Notes under the pieces: generated by a model
Databases searched by the model: none
What the model was told of the DNA's origin: nothing
Seen by the model: only the letters and a program-made list of their open reading frames with translations
Shown here: positions 27,882 through 37,102 of the stretch, one piece after another
Layout: each line of letters begins with the position of its first letter
Numbering within the stretch: position 1 is the stretch's first letter
Position numbers and translations under genes: made by a program
Source of the DNA: Geomonas ferrireducens
Lineage (GTDB): Bacteria; Desulfobacterota; Desulfuromonadia; Geobacterales; Geobacteraceae
Direction: 5' to 3'
NCBI RefSeq assembly: GCF_004917065.1
Contig: NZ_SSYA01000002.1
Location: 473,897-537,896 of the forward strand
Length of the DNA stretch: 64,000 bases

Positions 27882-29762
27882 ATGGTAACCCAGATAAGCA
27901 CCATACGCCGTTTCTCACTAATGCTGGCCCTACTCTGGAGCGCGGGCATCGCGGTATCCTTCGCGTGGTTCTACAAGCACGAGCAGGGGACGGTGCTGGA
28001 GATCGCACGCGCCGAGGCTCGGGCCACCTACGAGAAGGACAGCCTCTACCGGCGCTGGGCAACCAAACACGGCGGCGTCTACGTCGCGGTGAGCCCCTTA
28101 AATCCACCGAACCCGAACCTCGCCCACATCTCCGAGCGCGATATCGCCACCCCGTCCGGACGCGCCCTTACCCTGGTCAACCCCGCATACATGACCCGGC
28201 AAGTCTTCGAACTCGCCGACAGCCAGAACCACCTGGTGCGCGGTCACATCACGAGCCTGAAACCGATCCGGCCCGAAAACGCCCCGGACCCGTGGGAGGC
28301 CCGTGCCCTGCAAAAGTTCGAACAGGGTGCCCGGGAGGTAAGCGAGGTGCAGATGATGAACGGGCGCCGATACATGAGACTCATGCGCCCCTTTGTAACC
28401 GAGGAGGGATGCCTCAAGTGCCACGCCGATCAGGGGTATAAGGTCGGGGACATCCGTGGGGGGATCAGTGCGTCGGTCCCTATAGAATCTCACGACGGTG
28501 CCTTCTCGTCGGTGATTACGGGAGGAGTGGCAAGTCACGCCATCCTGTGGTTTCTTGGGATCGGGATGATCGGCACAGGGTCGCGCGTCCTGACCCGCAG
28601 CGCCCGGGTCCTCGAAAAAAGCGAGGAGCGATACCGCACCGTCGCCGACTACACCGACGACTGGGAATACTGGCAGGCGCCGGACCGGACCTTCATGTAC
28701 GTGTCCCCTTCCTGCAAGCAGCTCTGCGGTTACGGCCACGAAGCATTCTATGCCGACCACACCCTCATCGAGAGGGTCATCCATCCCGATGACCTCGCCG
28801 CATACCTGGACCACGAACATGCCTCTTTCGAGGGGAACCCAAAGCCGATCGATTTCCGCATCGTGCGCCCTGACGGGGAAGTGCGCTGGATCTCGCACAT
28901 CTGCCGCGTCGTCTACACGAAAGATGGTGCCGAGAACGGTGTAAGGGCTAGCAACCGCGACATTACCGACCGAAAGCGTGCCGACGAAACTCTCAGGGAG
29001 CAGGCGCTTCTCCTGGAAAGCGAGGTGCGTGAACGAAAGGAGCGCGAGCTCGAGTTGGAGGCGAAAAACGCCGAACTCGAGCGCTTCACCTACACGGTGT
29101 CCCACGATCTCAAGAGCCCCCTTATCACCATCAAGGGGTTCGCCGGGGCCGTCATCAAGGATCTGCAAAACGGCCAGTCGCAGCGATTTGAAGGCGACGT
29201 GCGCCGCATCATGGCCGCAGCCGACAAGATGACGGCACTCCTTGACGACCTATTGGAGCTTTCCCGTGTCGGACGCATCGTGAATCCGCCGACCCTTATC
29301 GATATGAACGCCCTGGCTCACGAGGTGCTCGCCCAACTGGCAGGCCCACTGGAGCAGCGAGGCGTCGAGGTTCTGTTGCAGCAGGATCTCCCCACGGTGT
29401 GGGGTGACCAGCGCCGCATCTGCGAGGTGCTCCAGAACCTCCTGGAAAACGCCATAAAGTATGCCGGTGAGCAGCCGCACCCCTGCATCGAGGTCGGGAA
29501 GCGCGACGGCGATGGCAGCACGGTCTTTACGGTTCGCGACAACGGCATGGGGGTGGCGCAGCAGTACCATGAGACCATCTTCGGCCTGTTCAACAAGCTC
29601 GATGCCCGTTCCGAGGGGACCGGAATCGGCCTCGCCCTTGCGCGGCGCATCGTCGAGTTCCATGGCGGGAAGCTGTGGGTCGAGTCGGATGGCGCGGGGC
29701 AGGGGAGCACTTTCTGTTTCACGCTCAACATGATGCCGCCTGCCGCGGCAACTGAAAGCTGA
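27882..29762 (+). CDS. Membrane histidine kinase with DUF3365 haem c sensor domain
   Basis: This 626-residue sensor kinase has a membrane span (about residues 12-32), then a DUF3365/Tll0287-like extracytoplasmic domain (about 40-205) with one haem c motif, CLKCH, near residue 177. A second span (about 212-232), a PAS domain (about 245-365), a HisKA with FTYTVSHDLKSPL near residue 400 and a HATPase (NLLENAIKYAG, DNGMGV, GTGIGLALARRI) follow. The haem suggests sensing of redox state or a diatomic gas. The ATG at 27882 follows AAAGGAG; longer upstream frames read through the preceding gene. It is probably transcribed with the flanking hybrid kinase and receiver genes. Confidence 0.9.
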   Translation: MVTQISTIRRFSLMLALLWSAGIAVSFAWFYKHEQGTVLEIARAEARATYEKDSLYRRWATKHGGVYVAVSPLNPPNPNLAHISERDIATPSGRALTLVNPAYMTRQVFELADSQNHLVRGHITSLKPIRPENAPDPWEARALQKFEQGAREVSEVQMMNGRRYMRLMRPFVTEEGCLKCHADQGYKVGDIRGGISASVPIESHDGAFSSVITGGVASHAILWFLGIGMIGTGSRVLTRSARVLEKSEERYRTVADYTDDWEYWQAPDRTFMYVSPSCKQLCGYGHEAFYADHTLIERVIHPDDLAAYLDHEHASFEGNPKPIDFRIVRPDGEVRWISHICRVVYTKDGAENGVRASNRDITDRKRADETLREQALLLESEVRERKERELELEAKNAELERFTYTVSHDLKSPLITIKGFAGAVIKDLQNGQSQRFEGDVRRIMAAADKMTALLDDLLELSRVGRIVNPPTLIDMNALAHEVLAQLAGPLEQRGVEVLLQQDLPTVWGDQRRICEVLQNLLENAIKYAGEQPHPCIEVGKRDGDGSTVFTVRDNGMGVAQQYHETIFGLFNKLDARSEGTGIGLALARRIVEFHGGKLWVESDGAGQGSTFCFTLNMMPPAAATES

Positions 29763-29774
29763 AAGGGGGAACAC

Positions 29775-30221
29775 ATGGTGGAAGGCGAACCGTTGTGCAT
29801 TCTTTTAGTGGAAGACAACCCGGACCACGCAGAGCTCGCGCTTAGAAACCTTTCCGACGCGGGCCTTGCCAACCGCGTGTTCCACGTCGAGGACGGCGAG
29901 GCCGCTCTTGACTATCTGCACAACCGCGGGCGCTACGCCGACCAGCTGAGCTACCCGCGCCCGCACCTCGTACTGCTTGACCTGCGCTTGCCGAAAGTCG
30001 ACGGCATAGAGGTGCTCAAACAGGTGAAGGCTTCGGAACAGTTGAAGGCGATCCCGGTAGTCATCCTGACCACCTCGGCGGCCGAGCGCGACCTTGCCCA
30101 GGCCTACAACCATTACGCCAACAGTTATTTGACGAAGCCGGTGGACTTCGACTCCTTCAGCCGTCTTCTGCAAGACCTCGGTTTCTACTGGCTTGCCTGG
30201 AACAAGCGCCCCTCCGGCTAG
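29775..30221 (+). CDS. Single-domain response regulator (Rcp1-like)
   Basis: This 148-residue protein is a receiver domain with no output domain. The acidic pocket is VEDNPDHAELALRNL, the phospho-acceptor Asp lies in HLVLLDLRLPKVDGIEVL, and the conserved Thr and Lys lie in ILTTSA and SYLTKPVDF. This type (Rcp1, the partner of phytochrome-like kinases) usually receives phosphate from a kinase encoded next door. AAAGGGGGAAC precedes the ATG, 12 bp after the DUF3365 kinase gene, which is therefore its likely partner. Confidence 0.92.
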   Translation: MVEGEPLCILLVEDNPDHAELALRNLSDAGLANRVFHVEDGEAALDYLHNRGRYADQLSYPRPHLVLLDLRLPKVDGIEVLKQVKASEQLKAIPVVILTTSAAERDLAQAYNHYANSYLTKPVDFDSFSRLLQDLGFYWLAWNKRPSG

Positions 30222-30242
30222 GGAGGGCAAAATTCTTTTTGG

Positions 30243-30280
30243 GGGTGTGAAATATTCCCACGCCCGCGGGTGGGATACCA
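30243..30280. other. Imperfect palindrome/hairpin in the signalling-trp gap
   Basis: TCCCAC and GTGGGA with an outer GTGTG/CACAC pair form a nested inverted repeat just after the receiver gene. No T-run follows on the plus strand. It may be a Rho-independent-like stop without a U-tract, a mobile repeat or a protein-binding palindrome. Confidence 0.4.
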
Positions 30281-30344
30281 CACCAATTTACCCCGTATCA
30301 CCCCTCCTGATCCGCCTCTTTTGCGCATTTCCTGTCGGAATCTC

Positions 30345-30373
30345 TTGAGTTTCTTCGGCAAAACCTTTATATT
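30345..30373 (+). promoter_or_regulatory. Sigma70-type promoter of the trpG-D-C-B2-F cluster
   Basis: TTGAGT at 30345-30350, a 17-bp spacer and TATATT at 30368-30373. It lies 83 bp upstream of trpG and would drive the operon independently of trpE and the signalling genes. Confidence 0.6.
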
Positions 30374-30456
30374 TTTGCGATTCGCATAAGACACCAAAAG
30401 AGTGGGGTTCCCGCGACGCCGCATCTAGCGCCTCCGGTTCCAGCAGGTTACCAGCC

Positions 30457-31026
30457 ATGCTCCTGATGATAGACAACTACGACTCCTTCACCTACAACAT
30501 CGTCCAGTATCTTGGCGAACTGGGCGAGGAGGTGAAGGTTTTCCGCAACGACAAGATCACCCTTGACGAGATCGAGGCGCTCGCGCCCGACCGGATCGTG
30601 GTGTCCCCCGGGCCGTGTTCGCCCGAGGAGGCAGGCATCTCGGTCGAGGCGATCCGCCGCTTCGCCGGCAAGATCCCGATCCTGGGCGTCTGCCTGGGGC
30701 ACCAGTCCATCGGCTACGCCTTCGGCGGCAAGATCATCCGGAGTGCGACCCTGATGCACGGCAAGACCTCGCCCATCCATCACGACGGTCAGGGGCTTTT
30801 CAAGGGGCTTCCGAACCCGTTCGCCGCCACCCGCTACCACTCCCTCATCGTCGAGCGCGATACGCTTCCCGCCGAGCTGGAGGTAACCGCCTGGGTTGAG
30901 GAGGGGGAGATCATGGGGATGCGGCACCGCACCCTTCCGCTCTGGGGGGTGCAGTTCCACCCGGAATCCATACTCACCCAAGGGGGGATGGACCTTTTGA
31001 AGAACTTCCTCGAGATGTCGAGATAG
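30457..31026 (+). CDS. trpG: Anthranilate synthase component II (glutamine amidotransferase)
   Basis: TrpG hydrolyses glutamine and channels ammonia to TrpE; many bacteria share this subunit with para-aminobenzoate synthase (PabA). The 189-residue class I amidotransferase shows [29 protein letters not shown], the nucleophile Cys in [10 protein letters not shown], and the His/Glu pair in [10 protein letters not shown]. No strong Shine-Dalgarno is visible before the ATG; CCAGCAGG lies about 10 bp upstream. A terminator-like hairpin lies between this gene and trpD. Confidence 0.96.
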   Translation: MLLMIDNYDSFTYNIVQYLGELGEEVKVFRNDKITLDEIEALAPDRIVVSPGPCSPEEAGISVEAIRRFAGKIPILGVCLGHQSIGYAFGGKIIRSATLMHGKTSPIHHDGQGLFKGLPNPFAATRYHSLIVERDTLPAELEVTAWVEEGEIMGMRHRTLPLWGVQFHPESILTQGGMDLLKNFLEMSR

Positions 31027-31031
31027 TACCC

Positions 31032-31066
31032 GGCCGGGACAGCTCTCCCGGCCTTTAAATTCTTTT
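31032..31066 (+). terminator. Terminator-like hairpin between trpG and trpD
   Basis: GGCCGGGA and TCCCGGCC form a perfect 8-bp stem around a 6-nt loop, followed by a T-rich tail (TTTAAATTCTTTT). It could partly uncouple trpG from trpD, which would suit a TrpG shared with folate synthesis. Confidence 0.55.
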
Positions 31067-31080
31067 GTGAAGGAGTCGCT

Positions 31081-32139
31081 ATGATTCGCAAGGCAATAGC
31101 ACGCGTGGTCGAGAGGGAAAACCTGAGCGAGGCGGAGATGATCGAGGTAATGGACCAGATCATGTCCGGTGGCGCTACGCCCGCACAGATCGCATCCTTC
31201 ATCACCGCCCTCAGGATGAAGGGGGAAACGGTGGACGAGATCACCGGCGCCGCGCGGGTCATGCGCGACCGGGCCATGCCGATCCGGGTCGGCAAAAGCG
31301 TCCTCGGCATCGACCGTGACGACATCAACCTCGACCGCGAGACCATCCTCGATACTTGCGGCACCGGCGGCTCCGGCACCAACTCCTTCAACATCTCCAC
31401 CACCGTCGCCTTCATCGTCTCCGCCTGCGGCGTCAAAGTCGCCAAGCACGGCAACCGCGCGGTCTCTTCCTCCTGCGGTTCTGCGGACGTCCTCGAGGCG
31501 CTCGGCGTGAACCTGGACGTGACCCCCGAAACGGTTGAGCGCAGCATCGCGGAGATCGGCATCGGCTTTTTATTCGCCCCGGCGCTGCACGGCGCCATGA
31601 AGCACGCCATAGGTCCGCGCCGCGAAATCGGCGTCCGCACCATCTTCAACATCCTGGGACCGCTCACCAATCCGGCCGCGGCCGACTGCCAGGTGCTCGG
31701 CGTCTACCGCGAGGACCTGGTGGAAAAACTCGCCCACGTGCTCAAGAAACTCGGGTGCCGCCGCGGTTACGTGGTGCACGGCTGCGACGGGATGGACGAG
31801 GTCACCCTTACCGGCGAGAGCACCATCGGCGAGGTCGGGCCGGACGGGGTCAAGGTGTACAAGGTCACCCCCGAGCAGTTCGGCCTTGAGCGCGCGCCGC
31901 TGACCGAACTGCATGGCGGCGACGCCCAGGGGAACGCGGTCATCGTCCGGGATATCCTCTCCGGCAAGGACGGCGCCAAGCGCAGGATCGTTCTTTTGAA
32001 CGCGGCCTACGCGCTGCTTGCCGCCGGCAAGGTTCAGGACGTCGCCGAGGGGATCCGCCTCGCCACCGAGACCATCGACTCGGGCAGCGGCCTTAAACAG
32101 CTGGAGCGGCTCATAGCACTCACCAACGAGGTGGCATAA
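31081..32139 (+). CDS. trpD: Anthranilate phosphoribosyltransferase
   Basis: TrpD transfers the phosphoribosyl group of PRPP to anthranilate. The 352-residue protein has the family motifs [39 protein letters not shown] (PRPP pyrophosphate loop), [34 protein letters not shown] and [26 protein letters not shown] precedes the ATG. It ends 3 bp before trpC. Confidence 0.97.
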   Translation: MIRKAIARVVERENLSEAEMIEVMDQIMSGGATPAQIASFITALRMKGETVDEITGAARVMRDRAMPIRVGKSVLGIDRDDINLDRETILDTCGTGGSGTNSFNISTTVAFIVSACGVKVAKHGNRAVSSSCGSADVLEALGVNLDVTPETVERSIAEIGIGFLFAPALHGAMKHAIGPRREIGVRTIFNILGPLTNPAAADCQVLGVYREDLVEKLAHVLKKLGCRRGYVVHGCDGMDEVTLTGESTIGEVGPDGVKVYKVTPEQFGLERAPLTELHGGDAQGNAVIVRDILSGKDGAKRRIVLLNAAYALLAAGKVQDVAEGIRLATETIDSGSGLKQLERLIALTNEVA

Positions 32140-32142
32140 CAG

Positions 32143-32943
32143 ATGACCCAGGTACCGGACGTACTGAAGAAGATCGTGGACTACAAGCAGGGCGAGCTGG
32201 AAACGGCGATGGCCGCCGTACCGCTAAACGAGATCATGGACCGTCTGGGCGATCTGGAGGACACCCCGCGCGGTTTCCAGAACGCCATCATCAACGCACT
32301 CGGCTCCGGCTGGACCCCCATCATCGCAGAGGTCAAAAAGGGCTCCCCGTCCAAGGGGCTGATCCGGGCCGATTTCGATCCGCTGCAGATCGCCACCACC
32401 TACCAGGACAACGGCGCAACCTGCCTCTCCGTGCTCACCGACGAGCATTTCTTCATGGGGCACCTGAGCTACTTGGCCCTGATCCGTGAACAGGTCTCGC
32501 TCCCCCTGATGCGCAAGGATTTCATCTTCGATCCCTACCAGATCTACCAGGCCCGCGCCGCCGGGGCCGACGCCATCCTCCTCATCGCCGCCATGCTCGA
32601 CGTGCCGCAACTGCGCGATTTCCACGCGCTGGCGCGCGACCTTTCCATGGACGTGCTCCTCGAAGTTCACGACGAGCGCGAACTGGAGATGGCGCTGCAG
32701 ACCGACTGCAGCATGATCGGCATCAACAACCGTAACCTGCGCACCTTCGAGGTGGACATCGCCACCTCGGAGCGTCTGGCCGCCATGGTGCCGGCGGGGC
32801 GCATCGCCGTCGCGGAGAGCGGCATCAACAAACGCGAAGAGATCGTGCGCCTCATGGAAAAGGGGCTGCACGCTTTCCTGATCGGCGAATCGCTCATGCG
32901 CGAGGCCGATGTGGGGGCGAAACTCGCCGAACTGGTGGGGTAG
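32143..32943 (+). CDS. trpC: Indole-3-glycerol phosphate synthase
   Basis: TrpC cyclises carboxyphenylaminodeoxyribulose phosphate to indole-3-glycerol phosphate. The 266-residue TIM barrel shows IAEVKKGSPSKGLIR, LSVLTDEHFFMG, LPLMRKDFIFDPYQIYQARAAGADAILLI, LEVHDERELEMAL, IGINNRNLRTFEVD, AVAESGI and FLIGESLMR. It is encoded as a stand-alone enzyme, not fused to TrpF. It lies 3 bp after trpD and 47 bp before the trpB-type gene. Confidence 0.97.
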   Translation: MTQVPDVLKKIVDYKQGELETAMAAVPLNEIMDRLGDLEDTPRGFQNAIINALGSGWTPIIAEVKKGSPSKGLIRADFDPLQIATTYQDNGATCLSVLTDEHFFMGHLSYLALIREQVSLPLMRKDFIFDPYQIYQARAAGADAILLIAAMLDVPQLRDFHALARDLSMDVLLEVHDERELEMALQTDCSMIGINNRNLRTFEVDIATSERLAAMVPAGRIAVAESGINKREEIVRLMEKGLHAFLIGESLMREADVGAKLAELVG

Positions 32944-32990
32944 GGCGCCCGTATTATGGAATGTAATGTTCCAACTGAAAAGGAGAGGCT

Positions 32991-34346
32991 ATGAATACCA
33001 AGTTCCTGCTTGATGAATCGCGCATCCCGAAACAGTGGTACAACATCATCCCCGACATGCCGGGTCCCCTCGAGCCGGTGATCAACCCGGCGACCCTGAA
33101 GCCGGTCACCCCCGAGGACATGACCCCGATCTTCCCGATGTCGCTCATCGAGCAGGAGATGTCGAACCAGCGTTGGATCGACATCCCCGAAGAGGTGCGT
33201 GAGAAGTATCGTATCTGGCGTCCGTCGCCCATGTTCCGTGCCCACAGGCTTGAGCAGGCGCTCGGGACTCCGGCGAAGATCTACTACAAGTACGAAGGTG
33301 TGTCGCCTGCCGGCTCGCACAAGCCGAATAGCGCCATCCCGCAGGCATGGTACAACAAGCAGGCCGGCATCCGCAGGCTCGCCACCGAGACCGGCGCCGG
33401 GCAGTGGGGGAGTTCGCTCGCCCTTGCCTGCTCCATGTTCGGTCTGGAGTGCACCATTTACATGGTCAAGGTTTCCTGCACGCAGAAACCCTACAGAAAG
33501 AGCATGATGCAACTTTGGGGCGCCACGGTGATCCCGTCTCCCTCCGAGTTCACCAACGCCGGGCGCACCATCCTCGCACATGACCCGGACAACATGGGGA
33601 GTCTCGGCATCGCCATCTCCGAGGCGGTCGAGGACGCGGCGACCCACGATGATACTAACTACGCGCTAGGGAGCGTCTTGAACCACGTATGCCTGCACCA
33701 GACCGTGATCGGACTCGAGGCGAAAGAGCAGATGGCGCTCGCGCAGGACTACCCGGACGTGGTCATCGCCTGCTGCGGCGGCGGTTCCAACTTCGCCGGA
33801 CTTGCCTTCCCGTTCCTTAGTGACCGGGCCAACGGCAAGAAGGTGCGCTGCCTGGCCGTCGAGCCCGCCTCCTGCCCGACCCTCACCAAAGGGGTCTATG
33901 CCTTCGACTACGGCGACACCGCGAAGCTTGCGCCGATCACCAAGATGTACACCCTGGGGCACGACTTCATGCCGCCGGGGATTCATGCCGGCGGGCTTCG
34001 TTACCACGGCGAGTCCGCGCTCATCTCGCAGCTCTACCACGCCGGCGAGATCGAAGCGAAGGCGTACAAGCAGAACTCCTGCTTCGAAGGGGCGCTTCTT
34101 TTCGCCAGGACCGAGGGGATCGTGCCTGCGCCCGAGTCCTCCCACGCGCTGCGCGCCGCCATAGACGAAGCGGTGCTCGCCAAGGAGGAGGGGAAGGAGA
34201 AGACCATTCTTTTCGGTCTCTCCGGCCACGGTCAGCTCGATATGGGGGCCTACGATGCTTATCTCTCCGGGAAACTCGAAGACTTCGAGTACCCTGAGGA
34301 GTCGATCCGCCAGTCGCTGGAAAGGCTGCCCAAGGTCTGCTTGTAG
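32991..34346 (+). CDS. trpB2: Tryptophan synthase beta chain-like protein, TrpB2 type
   Basis: This 451-residue PLP enzyme is of the TrpB2 subfamily, longer than the usual TrpB of about 400 residues, with the N-terminal [14 protein letters not shown] block and [15 protein letters not shown]. The PLP lysine lies in [13 protein letters not shown] (SHKPN rather than the HKxN of TrpB1). [28 protein letters not shown] and a C-terminal [15 protein letters not shown] follow. TrpB2 proteins make tryptophan from indole and serine and lack the residues for tight contact with TrpA. AAAGGAGAGGCT precedes the ATG. No trpA or canonical trpB lies in this window. Confidence 0.92.
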   Translation: MNTKFLLDESRIPKQWYNIIPDMPGPLEPVINPATLKPVTPEDMTPIFPMSLIEQEMSNQRWIDIPEEVREKYRIWRPSPMFRAHRLEQALGTPAKIYYKYEGVSPAGSHKPNSAIPQAWYNKQAGIRRLATETGAGQWGSSLALACSMFGLECTIYMVKVSCTQKPYRKSMMQLWGATVIPSPSEFTNAGRTILAHDPDNMGSLGIAISEAVEDAATHDDTNYALGSVLNHVCLHQTVIGLEAKEQMALAQDYPDVVIACCGGGSNFAGLAFPFLSDRANGKKVRCLAVEPASCPTLTKGVYAFDYGDTAKLAPITKMYTLGHDFMPPGIHAGGLRYHGESALISQLYHAGEIEAKAYKQNSCFEGALLFARTEGIVPAPESSHALRAAIDEAVLAKEEGKEKTILFGLSGHGQLDMGAYDAYLSGKLEDFEYPEESIRQSLERLPKVCL

Positions 34347-34454
34347 AAGGCTGAAGGGGGCCGGCGGCGCGCTGCCCAGCCGCAGTCCGCAGTCCGGCCG
34401 GTCAGGCTGGGGCGCTGCTGGCAGTAAATTGAACAATTCTAAGGGTATACGCCC

Positions 34455-35075
34455 ATGACAAAGGTCAAGATCTGTGGCATAACATCGGTGGACGATGCTC
34501 TCATGGCGGTTGATGCCGGAGCCGACGCCCTGGGGTTCGTCTTCTTTGAGAAGTCTCCCCGTCATGTCACCCCGGAGGCTGCTGCCGGGATCATCGCCAA
34601 GCTCCCTCCGCTCGTGCAGGTCGTGGGGCTTTTCGTCAACGCAGATCTGGACGTGGTGAACCGAACCGCCGACCACTGCGGTATCGACATCGTGCAGCTG
34701 CACGGCGAGGAGAGCCCCGAGTTCTGCCGGTTGGTGCGGCGCCGCGTCATGAAGGCCTTCCGTGTCCGCGGACCCGAAAGTCTCGTCCCGCTGCCGGAAT
34801 TCCACGTGGCCGCCTACCTGCTGGACGCGTACTCGCCCAATGCCCACGGTGGGACGGGGGAGGTGTTCGACTGGGAATGCGCCATTGCCGCCAAGGAGCA
34901 CGGCCCCATCGTGCTTGCCGGAGGGCTCACCCCCGACAACATCGCCGCCGCCGTGACACAGGTACGCCCCTACGGGGTCGACGTATCAAGCGGCGTCGAG
35001 ACATCGCCCGGCCTAAAGGATCCCGACAAGGTGCGGCGCTTCATCCAACTGGCAAAGCATCCGCACCCGATCTAA
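34455..35075 (+). CDS. trpF: Phosphoribosylanthranilate isomerase
   Basis: TrpF catalyses the Amadori rearrangement before TrpC. The 206-residue TIM barrel shows VKICGITSVDDALMAVDAGADALGFVFFEKSPRHV (catalytic Cys in KICG), VGLFVN, IVQLHGEESPEFC, YLLDAYSPNAHGGTGEVFDW with the catalytic Asp, LAGGLTPDNIAAAV, and GVDVSSGVETSPGLKDPDKV. AAGGGTAT precedes the ATG. It is 108 bp after the trpB2 gene and ends the visible trp cluster. Confidence 0.97.
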   Translation: MTKVKICGITSVDDALMAVDAGADALGFVFFEKSPRHVTPEAAAGIIAKLPPLVQVVGLFVNADLDVVNRTADHCGIDIVQLHGEESPEFCRLVRRRVMKAFRVRGPESLVPLPEFHVAAYLLDAYSPNAHGGTGEVFDWECAIAAKEHGPIVLAGGLTPDNIAAAVTQVRPYGVDVSSGVETSPGLKDPDKVRRFIQLAKHPHPI

Positions 35076-35100
35076 GCAGACGAAAATAAGGTGAAAACCC

Positions 35101-35136
35101 ATAACTCCCATAATTCACATAACTCCCATAATTCAC
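35101..35136 (+). repeat. Perfect 18-bp tandem duplication upstream of serA
   Basis: ATAACTCCCATAATTCAC occurs twice head to tail, followed by a partial further ATT. It sits 55 bp before the serA start codon, in an AT-rich stretch. Confidence 0.85.
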
Positions 35137-35190
35137 ATTTAACAACGCAGAATGCAGAACCGGTTTCTAACCCAAAGCAAAGGAGTGGCA

Positions 35191-36789
35191 ATGAAGATTA
35201 TCGTAACCGATGAGGTGGCTCAGGAAGGACTGGCGATATTGCAGCGTGACCCGCGCGTGCAGATGGACATCAAGCTGGGACTGAAGAAAGAAGAGCTTTA
35301 CTCGATCATTGGTGATTACGACGTTATCATCACCAGAAGCGGCACCACCGTTGACAAGCCCCTGCTCGACGCAGCGACCAACTTGAAGCTCGTCGCCCGC
35401 GCCGGCGTAGGCGTCGACAACGTTGACGTGGACTATGCCTCTGCCAAAGGCGTCATCGTGGTCAACGCCCCCTTCGGCAACACCAACAGCGCGGCCGAAC
35501 ACGCCATGGCGCTGCTTCTTTCTTTCTGCCGCAACGTCACCAAGGCGAACGGCTCCCTCAAGGGCGGCGCCTGGAAGCGCGCTCCCTTCACCGGCTTTGA
35601 GCTCAAAGGCCGGACCGCAGGCGTCATCGGCCTCGGTAAGGTAGGCGGCCGCGTCGCCACCCGTCTGAAAGCGTTCGAGTGCGAAGTTCTCGCCTGTGAC
35701 CCGTATATCGCCGAGAAGCGCGCCAATGACCTCGGCGTCAAGCTGGTCACCCTCGACGAAATCATCAAAAACTGCGACATCATCACCGTGCACACCCCGC
35801 TCACCAGCGAGACGCACAACATGATCGGCAAGAAGGAACTGGCCGGGATGAAGGACGGGGTGATCATCATCAACGCCGCCCGCGGCGGGATCATCAACGA
35901 AGAGGCGATGCTGGAAGCCCTCGACTCCGGCCGCGTAGCCGGCGCAGCCTTCGACGTATGGAGCCAGGAGCCGCCCGACACCGAGATCCTCAAAAAACTC
36001 ATCGCTCACGAGAAGATGGTCGTCACCCCGCACCTGGGCGCCAACACCTTCGAAGCACAGGTGAACGTCGCCGTCGACGTGGCCAAGGAAATCCTGCGCT
36101 ACATGGACGAGCAGCCGATCGAGAACGCCATCAACATCCCGAAGTTCGACGCCTCCCTCATGGGGCAGATGCGTCCGTACCTGAACCTCGTGAACGTGCT
36201 GGCCGACTTCATCATCCAGCTGGTCGACACCAACCTGAACAAGATCACCTTCACCTTCACCGGCGGTCTCGCTCAGTACGACTGCACCCCGATCACCGTC
36301 TGCGGCCTCGCTTCGCTGCTGAACCGCAGGGTCGAGCAGGAAGTCAACATGGTCAACGCCCAGCTCGTGGCGGACAACATGGGGATCGTGGTCGAGGAGG
36401 TGAAGAGCACCCACTCCGATGATTTCTCCAACATGATCACCGTGACCATCGAGGGCTCCGGCGAGAAGCGCCTGATCTCCGGCACCGTGTTCGAAGGGGT
36501 GCCGCGCATCGTGAAGCTGCGCGACTACCAGATGGACTTCCGTCCGGAGGAGCACATGCTGCTTCTGGCCTACGGCGACCGCCCGGGCATCATCGGCAAG
36601 ATCGGCACCATACTCGGCAAGCACGAGATCAACATCGCAGCCATGAACCTCGGGCGCCGCGAGAAGAAAGGGGAGGCCATGGTCATCCTTTCCCTCGACT
36701 CCGCAGTCCCCGCCGAGGTCGTGGAAGAGGTGAGGCAGGCGACCGAAGCCAACTTCGTCAAACCGCTCTACCTCGTCACCGCGAAGTAA
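35191..36789 (+). CDS. serA: D-3-phosphoglycerate dehydrogenase (long form with ACT domain)
   Basis: SerA oxidises 3-phosphoglycerate in the first step of serine synthesis. The 532-residue protein is of the long type: a catalytic/NAD domain (GVGVDNVDVDYASAKGV, GRTAGVIGLGKVGGRVA, HTPLTSETHNMI, NAARGGIINEEAM, VTPHLGANTFEAQ), an intervening allosteric domain (about residues 320-450) and a C-terminal ACT domain (RPGIIGKIGTILGKHEINIAAMNLGR). The start at 35191 follows AAAGGAG; the ATG at 35152 would add 13 unrelated residues. Serine is a co-substrate of tryptophan synthase, so its place after trpF is sensible. Confidence 0.97.
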   Translation: MKIIVTDEVAQEGLAILQRDPRVQMDIKLGLKKEELYSIIGDYDVIITRSGTTVDKPLLDAATNLKLVARAGVGVDNVDVDYASAKGVIVVNAPFGNTNSAAEHAMALLLSFCRNVTKANGSLKGGAWKRAPFTGFELKGRTAGVIGLGKVGGRVATRLKAFECEVLACDPYIAEKRANDLGVKLVTLDEIIKNCDIITVHTPLTSETHNMIGKKELAGMKDGVIIINAARGGIINEEAMLEALDSGRVAGAAFDVWSQEPPDTEILKKLIAHEKMVVTPHLGANTFEAQVNVAVDVAKEILRYMDEQPIENAINIPKFDASLMGQMRPYLNLVNVLADFIIQLVDTNLNKITFTFTGGLAQYDCTPITVCGLASLLNRRVEQEVNMVNAQLVADNMGIVVEEVKSTHSDDFSNMITVTIEGSGEKRLISGTVFEGVPRIVKLRDYQMDFRPEEHMLLLAYGDRPGIIGKIGTILGKHEINIAAMNLGRREKKGEAMVILSLDSAVPAEVVEEVRQATEANFVKPLYLVTAK

Positions 36790-36810
36790 CGTAGCGATAG
36801 CTGCAGAACG

Positions 36811-36847
36811 AAAAAGCCCCCCGGCGTCAGCCGGAGGGCTTTTTTTA
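36811..36847 (+). terminator. Intrinsic terminator after serA
   Basis: AGCCCCCCGGC and GCCGGAGGGCT form a stem with one mismatch around GTCA, followed by a run of seven T. Confidence 0.92.
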
Positions 36848-36899
36848 TGATTTGAATATTGGGACTTTTGCTTTTGAAGGGTTTCAGCCTTAAGAAACA

Positions 36900-37065
36900 A
36901 GCTTTGAAGCTTCAACGCAAAGACGCAAAGCCGCCAAGTCGCAAAGAAAACCTTCTGGATGGAAACAGCAAAACCAAAGTCCAAGACATGGAAGGTCTTT
37001 CGGGTTAACCGTTTTTCCCTTCGCGTCTCCGCGCCTTTGCGTCTTTGCGTTGATGCATCTGTAGG
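36900..37065. repeat. Inverted element of CGCAAAG units
   Basis: Left half (36915-36946): ACGCAAAGACGCAAAGCCGCCAAG and TCGCAAAG. Right half (37020-37053): TTCGCGTCTCCGCGCC and TTTGCGTCTTTGCGTTGATGC. The halves are inverted relative to each other, about 80 bp apart. The 313-bp gap between serA and the DAHP synthase gene contains this and the serA terminator, with no credible protein gene. Confidence 0.8.
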
Positions 37066-37102
37066 GGCTAACATTCATGCGCCCCTACGGAGGGCTGGCT
37101 TG

